This document shows, piece after piece, positions 52,670 to 61,721 of a stretch of 64,000 nt of DNA (positions within the stretch are counted from its first letter, which is position 1; every line of letters begins with the position of its first letter). Position numbers and translations under genes: made by a program. The notes below the pieces were generated by a model. That model was not told where the DNA came from. It searched no databases and saw nothing but the letters and a program-made list of their open reading frames with translations. Origin of the DNA: Adhaeribacter pallidiroseus (lineage in GTDB: Bacteria; Bacteroidota; Bacteroidia; Cytophagales; Hymenobacteraceae); assembly GCF_003340495.1 (NCBI RefSeq), contig NZ_QASA01000001.1:5394001-5458000 (forward strand). The letters are read 5' to 3'.

Positions 52670-53590
52670 TTATAACTTCTTTATTTTAATATTGCGCCAT
52701 CTCGAAACCCCGCCCGGTTTCCACCGGTCTTTTCCTAAACCTTTATCGTTATCGTGTACTTCCAGGGAAATATGGCCTTCGCGGCCTAACAAGTTAGCAA
52801 TGGCTTCTTTGTTATAGTTAGGATGTGCAATTTTAGCGGTGTCTAACTCACAGATTTTAACGTTGTTTATCCAGGAGGTGAGGTAAGGATATTTTCCTTC
52901 GCACCGGATTTTAAAAGTATTCCAATCAGCCCACTTCCAGGTTGCTAAAAATTCTTCTACTGGGGCCGCGTAAGCTAATAATTTAATTTTAGCATCGGTA
53001 ATTTGCTCGATGGTGGTAGCGGGCTTTTCGGCAACTAAACCTACCGGGTTACCAGCGGCATCATACTTGGCGTCAAAGTTATAGGGCAGGGCATGAAAAC
53101 CGGCTAAACCGTTCCCGTAAAACCCCCCAATTCCGCCGGATTTCCGATGATCCACGAGTACCTGGTACCCAGGACTTCCTTCAGAACGAGCCCTTAAAAG
53201 TATTCCGGTATCTACCGGCCAATCCGGCTTAGCATCAATCAGTAATTCAAAATCGCCGTATTTTTCATCGGTAACCAGGTAGCTGCCCAATCCTTCCTGA
53301 TCCTGTCCGCCGATAATAACGCCGTTCTCTACGGTCCATTTTCCTTGGCTGGTTAGCGCCCGCTTATATCCTTCTTTGTTTTTATCGGGTTCCGGACCAC
53401 CCGGGTAAGGCGAGGTTGGGATCCGGGAAGAGGTATGCCAGCCCTGGAGGGTATTTCCCTTAATCAAATCTGTATAGCCATCTGCCGCAAGATTTTTATC
53501 TAAAATAGAATTGCTCGGAAGAAAACTGTAGCCAGGTATAAAACAAGATGCCGCCAGGGCACTCTGCTGAATAAATCTTCGCCTTCTCAT
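52670..53590 (-). CDS. DUF1080 (3-keto-disaccharide hydrolase-like) protein
   Basis: 306 aa. A Tat-like start (MRRRRFIQQSALAASCFIPG) suggests export. The body is a PF06439-type concanavalin-like fold: DLIKGNTLQGWH, GKWTVENGVIIGGQDQEG, YLVTDEKYGDFELLIDAKPD, TGILLRAR, GYQVLVDHR, TFKIRCEGKYPYLTSWINNV and the terminal GVSRWRNIKIKKL. Proteins of this fold hydrolyse 3-keto-glycosides after oxidation by Gfo/Idh enzymes. Position upstream of a Tat TIM barrel and near Gfo/Idh genes fits. Confidence 0.85.
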   Translation of the reverse strand: MRRRRFIQQSALAASCFIPGYSFLPSNSILDKNLAADGYTDLIKGNTLQGWHTSSRIPTSPYPGGPEPDKNKEGYKRALTSQGKWTVENGVIIGGQDQEGLGSYLVTDEKYGDFELLIDAKPDWPVDTGILLRARSEGSPGYQVLVDHRKSGGIGGFYGNGLAGFHALPYNFDAKYDAAGNPVGLVAEKPATTIEQITDAKIKLLAYAAPVEEFLATWKWADWNTFKIRCEGKYPYLTSWINNVKICELDTAKIAHPNYNKEAIANLLGREGHISLEVHDNDKGLGKDRWKPGGVSRWRNIKIKKL

Positions 53591-53626
53591 AAATGATTGG
53601 TTAAATATATTTTACAAAATTTAAGG

Positions 53627-53683
53627 GTTAAAAGCACCAGCCATTCTATTGCCCCTAAGCAGAAGAAGGCTGGTGCTTTTAAC
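53627..53683 (-). terminator. Terminator of the hybrid two-component gene
   Basis: GTTAAAAGCACCAGCC (53627-53642) pairs exactly with 53668-53683, a 16-bp stem with a 25-nt loop in the gap between the hybrid regulator and the DUF1080 gene. It separates the two transcripts on the minus strand. Confidence 0.7.
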
Positions 53684-53822
53684 TTAAAATTTTGCTATAC
53701 CAAATAAAGGCCGGTTGTGCGAAAGAAGGCAAAGGTATATTTCAACAAATGCAATGGTATTTTTGCACCGGAAAGTTAATTTTCTGAAAACCAGGATAGA
53801 AAAGGTTCTTGTTTTGGAGCAT

Positions 53823-56800
53823 TTAATTATCGGAGGCAGCCTCCATTTTTACGTCGGCGTGTAACTTAGCGTACTCCGATGGGCTTAAACCAAACTGCTT
53901 TTTAAAACAAGTTCTGAAGTACTGCAAGTCGTTAAACCCAACGTCGTAGGTTACTTCGGATACATGGAGCTGCTGCTGTTTTAATAATTGGGCGGCTCTT
54001 TTTAACCGGATCGTCCGGATGAATTCTACGGCGGTCTGGCCGGTTAAGGCTTTTATTTTCCGGTATAAAGGCATGCGGCTCATGGCGACATCTTCGCCTA
54101 AATCTTCTACCCGGTACTCGGTATTCGCCATGTTTTTCTCGATGCTTTCGAGCACCTTTTTCATAAAAATCTCATCCAGCGGCGTAATTGTAATTTCTTT
54201 AGGTTCCAGAATTAATTTATTGTTTTGCGCAAACCGGTCCCGCAGCACTTCTCTGGATTTTATCAGGTTTTTTACGCGCACTTCTAACTCATTCGAATCA
54301 AAAGGTTTGGAAACATAATCATCGGCACCGGTTTCTAATCCCTCAATTTTATTTTCGGAATCGGCCTGGGCGGTTAGTAAAATAAGCGGGATGTGCGAAG
54401 TTTGCACGTTGTTTTTTAAAGCCCGGCACAGTTCTACGCCGTTCATTTTGGGCATGAGTACATCCGAAATTATTAAATCCGGCATTTTATCCAGACCCAT
54501 TTTCAAGCCATCTGCTCCGTTGGCGGCTTCCAGTACGTGGTAATTTTGTTCTAATCTTTCTTTTAAATAAGTCCGCAGATCGGTGTTATCTTCCACCAAC
54601 AAAATTACCGGCAGTTCCACTTCCTTAGATTTAGAATCATTTGTTGTTGTTACGGTGGCGGCAGAAGCTAATGGTTCTATACTGGTTGATGCTGGGTTTT
54701 TAAAGGTTGGCTGCCAATCCGGTACTTCTAGCTCCGGTTCTTTTAAATGCGCTTTGCCTAAGGGTAACAGTACTTTAAAAGTAGTACCAATCCCTAATTT
54801 ACTTTCTACTTCTATTTTGCCCTGGTGCAGCTCTACTAATTCTTTGGCCAACGATAAACCAATGCCGGTACCTTCTATGTCGCCGGGATGTACCCGCTGC
54901 GCTACCTGGTAAAAATGGTCGAAAACATAATTCACACAATCTGCCGGAATGCCCACGCCACTATCGGTTACACAAATTGCAACGTAGGCTATCGGGCACT
55001 GATTGTTCGACGCTTTTTCCCCGGAGCGGGTTACTAATTCTACTGCCAGCTTAATTTCGCCGGTACTGGTAAACTTAAAGGCGTTGGAAAGCAAGTTAAG
55101 AAATACTTTTTCCAACTTATCCGGATCAAAATAAACCAGAATTGGTTCGACGGGATGTTCGAAAGAAAATTTTAAATTTTTCTTTTGGGCGTAAGACTCA
55201 AACGACGAGAAAATGGTTTTTAGGAAATCTATCAGGTTTACCCGGGCGGCTTCTAGTTGCATATGACCGGAATCCAGCTTTGATAAATCGAGTAATTGAT
55301 TAATGAGGCGCAGTAATCTTTCGGCATTCCGAATCATTACCTGGTATTGCTGTTTGAAATCGCCGTTAAATTTTCCGCTGTACATGTCTTTTAACGGACT
55401 CAAAATTAAGGTAAGCGGGGTACGGAATTCATGAGAAATATTGGCAAAGAAATTAGACTTTAAACGTTCCATTTCCTGCATTTTGGTTAATTCCAAGTGC
55501 TCCAGTTGCAAATCGGCTTTTAACCGAAGCTGTTTAATCAAATTTTGCCGGTACCAGATTAATAATCCGGCAAACGCTAAACTGTAAAGCGAATAAGCCC
55601 ACCAGGTTTTCCACCAAGGGGGCGTAATGGTAATTTTTACGGTTGCTTCTTCTTTGTTCCAGAGATCATTGGTAATCGTGCTTCTTACCCGGAAGGTATA
55701 GGTGCCGGGTGGCACTTTGGCGTAATTGGCGCTTCTTTGATTGCCGGCCTTTTGCCAGTCTTTATCGTAACCCACCAGCTTGTAAGCATACCGGATTTTA
55801 GAAGCGAGCGCGTAATTTAAAGCAACAAAACCAAAGCTAAAATCACTTTGATCATAAGACAGGGTAATTTCTTTGGTTTCGCTGATGTGCTGGCGCAATG
55901 GCGAGTTTTTCTGGTTAGGTTTAATTAAAGTATGCCGGATATTAAATTGAGTTAAATACAAAGGGGCAGTAAATAACCGGTCGTGGATGTTGGCCGGAAA
56001 AAAAGAATTAAACCCGTTTACGCCGCCAAAAAATAGCTCGCCTGCTTTACTTTTCAGGTAAGACCCCCGGATAAATTCCGGCGATTGTAAACCGTCGGCG
56101 GTAGTGTAATTTTTAAATTTTTTACCAGCCGCATCAAAACGGCTGATTCCTTGGTTGGTACTCAGCCATAAAAATCCTTTATTATCTTCCAGAATACCGT
56201 TTATGACATTATCCGGTAAGCCATCTTCTTTGCGATAAACCTCAAAAGTTTGTTGTTGGTAATTAAATTTATTTAAGCCTTTCCAGGTGCCTATCCATAA
56301 GTTATGGTTCTTGTCTTCGGTAATGGCATTAATAACGTTGCTGCTTAAGCTGCCCGGGCTGTTTGAATCGTAATTATAACGGGTAAAAGTTACCTGGTCT
56401 TTACCGGCCCAATGCATTAAATTTAACCCGCCGCCATCCGTGCCAATCCATAAATTCTTTTTACTGTCTTCAAATATTTTAATAATTTTATTATTACTGA
56501 GGCTGGTAGCGTCATTATGATTGTAATTGTAATGCGAGAAGGAATCTGTATGCGGGTCGTACAAATTAAGGCCCCCCAAAAAAACGCCCACCCATAATTT
56601 ACCGGAACTATCTTCGCACAAACTAAAAATATTATTCCCGTTAATACTGGCCGGGTCCGCCGCATTAGGCAGATACCGTTTAAAAGTTTGTGTTTTTTTA
56701 TCAAACCGGTTTAAACCGCCGCCCCAGGTACCCACCCATAAATGGTGCTGGCGGTCCATTAACAGCGAAAGCACCGAATTGCTGCCTAAACTATTATCTT

Positions 56801-58064
56801 TTAAAGGGTCGTGGGTGTAATGAACATATTTATTTGTTTTTCTATCTAAGTAACTTAAACCACCGCCATCCGTGCCCAGCCACAAGTTTCCGGAATCATC
56901 TTCTAAAAAGCAGGTAACATCCCGGTTACTTAAAGTGTAGTTTCCGGAGGGGTATATATTGTAATGATTAAATTTTTGCTGGTGCGGGTCCCACTTATCC
57001 AGTCCCCGGTTCCGGGCGCCAATCCACATGGTGCCTACCTTATCCCGGTAGATAGACCACAGCGAATTACTACTAATGCTATACGGGTCCAGCGGATTAG
57101 GCGAATAATTGGTAAAGGTGTTCTGTTCCTGGTCATAAATAGAAAGCCCGCCAATCTGGGTGCCAATCCAGAGCCGGCCAGCTAAATCTTCCGAAATACT
57201 TATAATGGAATTATTGCTTAAACAATTAGGGTTACTTTTTTGGTGCTGGTACCGTTTAAATACTACCCCGGCCGGAGTTTCCATAAAAAGATTCAAGCCA
57301 TTTTGGGTACCCAGCCAAATATTACCTTTCGAATCTTTATAACAAGTTCTGACTACATTATTGCTCAGGCTGCTGCTATTAGTGGCGTCGTATTTATGGT
57401 GTTTAAACGATTTATTAACCCGGTCAAATAATTCTAAGCCGCCGCCTTTGGTACCCACCCACAAGTTATTCTTGCTGTCTTCGAAAATAACCCCGATGTT
57501 ATTATCCGCAAGACTGCGGGAATCAGTAATATCGTTCCGGTAATGAGTAAAGCTTTTTTTATCCTGCCGAAATACATTCAAGCCATTTTCCGTACCCACC
57601 CATAAAGCATGATTTTTGTCTTCGTAAATACAGTTAACAGAATTAAAACTTAAGCTATTGGGGTTGCTTTTATTATGAGTAAAGTGCGAAAAAGTATCGT
57701 TGTCGCGGTTATAAAGATTTAAGCCTCCTTCCAGAGTGCCTACCCACAAGTTGCCTTTACTATCTTCGAATAAACAGCTTACGTAGCTATGGCTTAAACT
57801 AGAACTATCTTCATTTACGTTTTCGTAAGTAGTAAACTCTACGCCATCGTACCGGTTAAGTCCGTTTCGGGTACCAAACCACATAAATCCTTTGCGGTCC
57901 TGCCACATACAAGTAACCGTACTCTGCGAAAGCCCGGCAGATAAATGCTCGAATTTGAGATTACTACCACCCTGCTTCGTTTGAGACCAGCCGTTAAAGG
58001 TTGGCCAAACTAAAAGAACTAAGGTTACGATTAAAACAGATTCCCCCTTCAACAACCGCATCAT
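53823..58064 (-). CDS. Hybrid two-component system regulator (HTCS): propeller sensor, kinase, receiver and AraC HTH
   Basis: About 1,413 aa, in one chain. Signal sequence (VLIVTLVLLVWPTFNGWSQ). A periplasmic sensor of about a dozen two-component propeller repeats (30-690; SLFEDSKGNLWVGTLEGGL and kin) and a Y_Y_Y domain (to about 810) precede a membrane helix near 825. Cytoplasmic part: histidine kinase with FFANISHEFRTPLTLILSPL (His near 878) and ATPase region (DSGVGIP, GTGIGLSL); receiver with DLIISDVLMP (Asp near 1199); AraC-type HTH at the end (about 1310-1405). ATG at 58064 is preferred over an in-frame TTG. HTCS typically sense oligosaccharides and activate adjacent catabolic genes. Confidence 0.95.
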   Translation of the reverse strand: MMRLLKGESVLIVTLVLLVWPTFNGWSQTKQGGSNLKFEHLSAGLSQSTVTCMWQDRKGFMWFGTRNGLNRYDGVEFTTYENVNEDSSSLSHSYVSCLFEDSKGNLWVGTLEGGLNLYNRDNDTFSHFTHNKSNPNSLSFNSVNCIYEDKNHALWVGTENGLNVFRQDKKSFTHYRNDITDSRSLADNNIGVIFEDSKNNLWVGTKGGGLELFDRVNKSFKHHKYDATNSSSLSNNVVRTCYKDSKGNIWLGTQNGLNLFMETPAGVVFKRYQHQKSNPNCLSNNSIISISEDLAGRLWIGTQIGGLSIYDQEQNTFTNYSPNPLDPYSISSNSLWSIYRDKVGTMWIGARNRGLDKWDPHQQKFNHYNIYPSGNYTLSNRDVTCFLEDDSGNLWLGTDGGGLSYLDRKTNKYVHYTHDPLKDNSLGSNSVLSLLMDRQHHLWVGTWGGGLNRFDKKTQTFKRYLPNAADPASINGNNIFSLCEDSSGKLWVGVFLGGLNLYDPHTDSFSHYNYNHNDATSLSNNKIIKIFEDSKKNLWIGTDGGGLNLMHWAGKDQVTFTRYNYDSNSPGSLSSNVINAITEDKNHNLWIGTWKGLNKFNYQQQTFEVYRKEDGLPDNVINGILEDNKGFLWLSTNQGISRFDAAGKKFKNYTTADGLQSPEFIRGSYLKSKAGELFFGGVNGFNSFFPANIHDRLFTAPLYLTQFNIRHTLIKPNQKNSPLRQHISETKEITLSYDQSDFSFGFVALNYALASKIRYAYKLVGYDKDWQKAGNQRSANYAKVPPGTYTFRVRSTITNDLWNKEEATVKITITPPWWKTWWAYSLYSLAFAGLLIWYRQNLIKQLRLKADLQLEHLELTKMQEMERLKSNFFANISHEFRTPLTLILSPLKDMYSGKFNGDFKQQYQVMIRNAERLLRLINQLLDLSKLDSGHMQLEAARVNLIDFLKTIFSSFESYAQKKNLKFSFEHPVEPILVYFDPDKLEKVFLNLLSNAFKFTSTGEIKLAVELVTRSGEKASNNQCPIAYVAICVTDSGVGIPADCVNYVFDHFYQVAQRVHPGDIEGTGIGLSLAKELVELHQGKIEVESKLGIGTTFKVLLPLGKAHLKEPELEVPDWQPTFKNPASTSIEPLASAATVTTTNDSKSKEVELPVILLVEDNTDLRTYLKERLEQNYHVLEAANGADGLKMGLDKMPDLIISDVLMPKMNGVELCRALKNNVQTSHIPLILLTAQADSENKIEGLETGADDYVSKPFDSNELEVRVKNLIKSREVLRDRFAQNNKLILEPKEITITPLDEIFMKKVLESIEKNMANTEYRVEDLGEDVAMSRMPLYRKIKALTGQTAVEFIRTIRLKRAAQLLKQQQLHVSEVTYDVGFNDLQYFRTCFKKQFGLSPSEYAKLHADVKMEAASDN

Positions 58065-58671
58065 TTTATTTTCCAAAAAGTACTGCCCCCTAATTTATCC
58101 GCTTTTATGAAACTACCAGTTACGATGAGGTAAGTAGTTTTATTACTCCTGTAGGTAACTCATTAGTTAAACTAGTAGAATTAATAAATAAGATTTAGTT
58201 GTTAAAAGCAGATAAAGCAGTTATAGCCGTGAGAAGCTAATTGTAAATTATATAGTAAGATTACCTTAAAAATGCAGCTTCGTTAACAACTAAAGTTTAT
58301 TCTTAAAAAATATTAATTTTAAGAGAAATAACTGTTTAAAATACAGATTTAGCGAGATATTAACAAGATCCCTTTATCTTATTTTACAACTTTAAAAGTT
58401 AACAGAATTAAATTGCGGCTGGGCGTATGATGGCCACTATTTATAACTTATAGATAAAGCAGCCGGAAGGAAAATCAAAAAACTACTAGGAAATACTCTG
58501 GAAGGAGAAAAGTACAGGCCAGCAAACAATGACTACTGAATAAGTGGCGTAACTACTAAAATTAAAAAAATACCTGTAATCTCCCCGGCAAAAGCTAATA
58601 GTGGCACCGGTAAAAGTTTAGGCCACCATCAGCTTCTTCTAAGAAATTTAAAAATAGTACCAGGCAACAGG
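58065..58671. other. AT-rich gap upstream of the hybrid regulator
   Basis: About 600 bp. Holds the promoter of the hybrid regulator and the end of the PhyH gene. It is AT-rich with several T/A-runs; I see no full promoter match, strong hairpin or small gene. Confidence 0.5.
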
Positions 58672-59565
58672 CTATTGGTAAGAAGGCGAAGGAAAATTGT
58701 ATTCTTTCTTCCAGGTATCGCTCATACGGGGGTATTCTTGGCGGCAGGCCAGGTACTCCTCCATCATTTGGCGCATGGTGGGGCTTAAGGTATGCAGGTA
58801 ATTTTCGGTTAATAAATCGTCGTTGAGCAGATAAAAATGCCAGGTGGGTGGATGCTGGGCGCTATGATAACCCATGTGCAGCGTGCGCCGGGGATTTTTC
58901 ATGACTTCGGTATAGCCCCGGTGAATTAAGTTGTTGTTGTATAAAACGGCCTGTCCCGCTTTTAAAGTTACCGGAACGCCGCCGGGCATTTCGGCGCCAA
59001 TGGGCGCATAATGTTTAGAACCGGCAAAAGCTGCATTTTCGGCTGCAGTATTCGGGCGGTTATGGCTGCCCGGAACCACCCACAGCGAATTTTCATCTAC
59101 CAAGGGCAAATTAATCTGCACGCTGTTATGAAACCGTTCCGGCGAAAAAAGCCAATCTTCAATTTCGTCTTGCGGAATTTGAATAATATCGCGGTGCCAA
59201 CCCAAAGAATAAGACGTGCCTTCGTTAGCGGCCAGAATAGACGCATTGTTCACGATCAGGTTGGGGCCAATAATTTCTTCCACGGCTTTTAACATAACCG
59301 GGTGGTGAAAAGCATGATGAATGGGTTCGGTGCCGGGCTTGGTTAAGAGGTGAAAATAATATTGCCGCGCTTCCTTACCAAAATCCGAAATTTCGTCGCC
59401 TAAATGCTGGAAAGACGAACTGTGCTTTTTTGTATCGGCTGCTTTTACCTGCGGGCTCAGTAAAGCATCCATTACTTTTCTAAAATCCTGTATTTCAGGC
59501 TCGGTGAGTACCTCTATAATCACGTAGCCTTCTTCGAGAAACTTTTCTTTATTCGACTTTTCCAT
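58672..59565 (-). CDS. Phytanoyl-CoA dioxygenase-family (PhyH) protein
   Basis: 297 aa. Iron ligands H124-x-D126 in GWHRDI, distal His in NNNLIHRGYTE and anchoring Arg in PRRTLHMGY make up the expected Fe(II)/2-oxoglutarate site. C-terminal YLACRQEYPRMSDTWKKEYN is typical of a subset acting on small organic or sugar-like substrates. It follows the Gfo/Idh gene by 13 bp in the same direction, so it is probably in that operon. Confidence 0.88.
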   Translation of the reverse strand: MEKSNKEKFLEEGYVIIEVLTEPEIQDFRKVMDALLSPQVKAADTKKHSSSFQHLGDEISDFGKEARQYYFHLLTKPGTEPIHHAFHHPVMLKAVEEIIGPNLIVNNASILAANEGTSYSLGWHRDIIQIPQDEIEDWLFSPERFHNSVQINLPLVDENSLWVVPGSHNRPNTAAENAAFAGSKHYAPIGAEMPGGVPVTLKAGQAVLYNNNLIHRGYTEVMKNPRRTLHMGYHSAQHPPTWHFYLLNDDLLTENYLHTLSPTMRQMMEEYLACRQEYPRMSDTWKKEYNFPSPSYQ

Positions 59566-59578
59566 AACCTGTTATTTT

Positions 59579-60742
59579 TTAATTATTTTTTAAAATTATT
59601 TTCTGACCAGTGGCCGCCGATTGCAGACCGGCCTCCAGCACCTTTATTATTTTTAAACCATCGTGGAAGTTTGGTTCTACGGTTTTATTTTCGGCAATGG
59701 CCTTTATAAAATCTACCACGGCGTGCACAAACGTATGCTCGTAGCCAATAATATGGCCGGCCGGCCACCAGTTTTGCACGTAAGGATGCAGGGCATCGGT
59801 GGTCAGAATTTTCCGGAATCCTTGTAAACCGGCGGGGTCACTGTTAGAATAAAACAAAAGCTCATTCATGTTTTCCAGGTCGAAAGTTAGGCTGCCTTTG
59901 CTGCCGTAAATTTCAAAAGTATTGTGGTTTTTCCGGCCGGTGGCAAAGCGGGTGGCCTCAAACGAACCAATCGCGCCGTTTTCGAATTCCACAAGCATTA
60001 GGGCCGCATCTTCCACGGTAACTTCGCCGGTTTCGCCGGTTTTGGCTTCGGCGCTTAAATTGCCGCTGGTCGTTTCATCGGCCAATGGTCTTTCTTTAAT
60101 AAAGTTAGTGGTTAAACACGATACCGATTTGATATCGCCTACCAGGTACTGCGCTAAATCTAAACTATGGGAATTTAAATCCCACTGCGGACCGGCCTGA
60201 GCAGTTTCTTTGCGGAGTTGCCAGGTAAGCGGGAACTCGGGGTCTACAATCCAATCTTGCTGATAAGCGCCCCGCCAATGAAATATGCGACCTAACTGGC
60301 CTTCTTTAATTAATTTTTTGGCGAAAGCAATGGCGGGTACCCGCCGGTAATTATGATTTAAATAATGAGTTACCTTATTATCCTCACAAACCCGGAGCAT
60401 TTCTTCGGCTTGCTGGGAGTTCATGGCCAGGGGTTTTTCACAAAAGATATGCTTGCCTGCTTTGGCAGCAGCTATGGCAATTTCGTAGTGCAAATGTTGC
60501 GGCAGCGCAATATCAATAATATCAATATCCGGCCGCGTTACCAGTTTTTTCCAATCGGTTTCCGTTTCTTCCCAGCCCCATTTTTGGGCAAATTCTTTTA
60601 AGGAAGCTTCGTGCCGGCCGCACGCTACTTTTAAAACCGGAGTACGCGGAAGATCGAAAAAATGGGGAGCTTGAAGCCAGGCATTGCTGTGCGCCCGACC
60701 CATAAATTTATAACCTATTAGTCCTACGTTTAAAGTTTTCAT
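59579..60742 (-). CDS. Gfo/Idh/MocA-family oxidoreductase
   Basis: 387 aa. N-terminal NAD(P) Rossmann fold (VGLIGYKFMGRAHSNAW) and a normal E102-K103-P104 motif (FCEKPLA) indicate a working dehydrogenase. The C-terminal domain has FHWRGAYQQDWIVDPEFPLT, WDLNSHSLDLAQYLVGDI (Asp/His catalytic region) and an EATRFATGRKNHNTFEIYG sheet. It likely oxidises a sugar hydroxyl with NAD(P). The next gene upstream (SPI) ends 4 bp before its start, and the PhyH gene starts 13 bp after it, indicating a tight operon. Confidence 0.92.
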   Translation of the reverse strand: MKTLNVGLIGYKFMGRAHSNAWLQAPHFFDLPRTPVLKVACGRHEASLKEFAQKWGWEETETDWKKLVTRPDIDIIDIALPQHLHYEIAIAAAKAGKHIFCEKPLAMNSQQAEEMLRVCEDNKVTHYLNHNYRRVPAIAFAKKLIKEGQLGRIFHWRGAYQQDWIVDPEFPLTWQLRKETAQAGPQWDLNSHSLDLAQYLVGDIKSVSCLTTNFIKERPLADETTSGNLSAEAKTGETGEVTVEDAALMLVEFENGAIGSFEATRFATGRKNHNTFEIYGSKGSLTFDLENMNELLFYSNSDPAGLQGFRKILTTDALHPYVQNWWPAGHIIGYEHTFVHAVVDFIKAIAENKTVEPNFHDGLKIIKVLEAGLQSAATGQKIILKNN

Positions 60743-60746
60743 TGTT

Positions 60747-61607
60747 TTAGCTTAACCGGTGGCTAATTTCCTTCAGCGCGCGTACACTTTGTTGTACTAC
60801 CTCTACTTCCCGATTGGTATAATCTGGATGCAGAAAATCAATTTCAACGGCCAGAAATCCCTGGTAGTTATGTTTTTTTAAAATTTCAGCTAACTTCTCG
60901 TTCTGAATTAATCCTTCGCCGGTGGGCACGCAGGAGAAAAAATACCACTCGTTTACCGGCACTCCCTTTACTGGTTTTAAATCTTTAATATGCGTAGCAA
61001 AAACATGCGGCGCCAGTTTCTCCATGGCCTGAATAGGGTCATCCAAGACCCGCAAAAAGTTACCGGAATCGAAATTTACGCCAAAGTTGGGCAGATTTAC
61101 ATTGGTTACCAATTGCAGAATCTCGTCGGAATTATAATCGATGTGGTTTTCTACGGCCAGCTTAATATCGTAGCGGGCGGCCATTTGGGTGGCTTCGGTA
61201 AACATGCGGCTTAGTTTTTCCAGTTGCGGATCGTGCGGCTCGAACCGGAACAGCAAACTGCTGCCTACTACCCGCATTACCTTAGCTCCTATTTGGTTGG
61301 CGTATTCAATGTGCCGGACCATATCGGCAAACGCTTGTTCATTTTTACCGCCTTCCAAGCCATCCGGGTGGCCCCAGGCATACACCCGGTCTAACCCGGA
61401 AGAATCGAGGTGTTCTTTTATGAATTTTAGATAAGATTGGTCGAAACTGGGCAAAAAGCAGGATTCTAAGGAAACGCCGTCAATATCCAGGCTGTTTAGT
61501 TGGGTTAAAAAATCTTCAAAACTCAACTCTTTATTCGGTTTTTCCTGGCCGGGATACACTTCCCCGAAAAGCCGATGGTAACAGTAACTGTCGATTCCTA
61601 CCTTCAT
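60747..61607 (-). CDS. Sugar phosphate isomerase/epimerase-type TIM barrel
   Basis: About 286 aa starting MKVGIDSYCYHRLFGEVYPG. The frame is open 21 codons upstream. Barrel motifs: GVSLESCFLP (Glu), KLAVENHIDYNSDEI (Glu), FGVNFDSGNFLRV (Asp), HVFATHIKDLKP (His) and GFLAVEIDF (Glu). Separated by 4 bp from the Gfo/Idh gene, so translationally coupled or co-transcribed. Substrate not determined; a keto-sugar isomerase or lyase is likely. Confidence 0.88.
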   Translation of the reverse strand: MKVGIDSYCYHRLFGEVYPGQEKPNKELSFEDFLTQLNSLDIDGVSLESCFLPSFDQSYLKFIKEHLDSSGLDRVYAWGHPDGLEGGKNEQAFADMVRHIEYANQIGAKVMRVVGSSLLFRFEPHDPQLEKLSRMFTEATQMAARYDIKLAVENHIDYNSDEILQLVTNVNLPNFGVNFDSGNFLRVLDDPIQAMEKLAPHVFATHIKDLKPVKGVPVNEWYFFSCVPTGEGLIQNEKLAEILKKHNYQGFLAVEIDFLHPDYTNREVEVVQQSVRALKEISHRLS

Positions 61608-61721
61608 ATAAGTTGTATTTTTATGTTCGATTAAGTTTTCTGATTCCCTGACCATCCAGAATCCATTCAAATTATAGCTGAACTAGGGCAAGTAATGGTG
61701 ATTTTAGCGGTAACTACCTGT

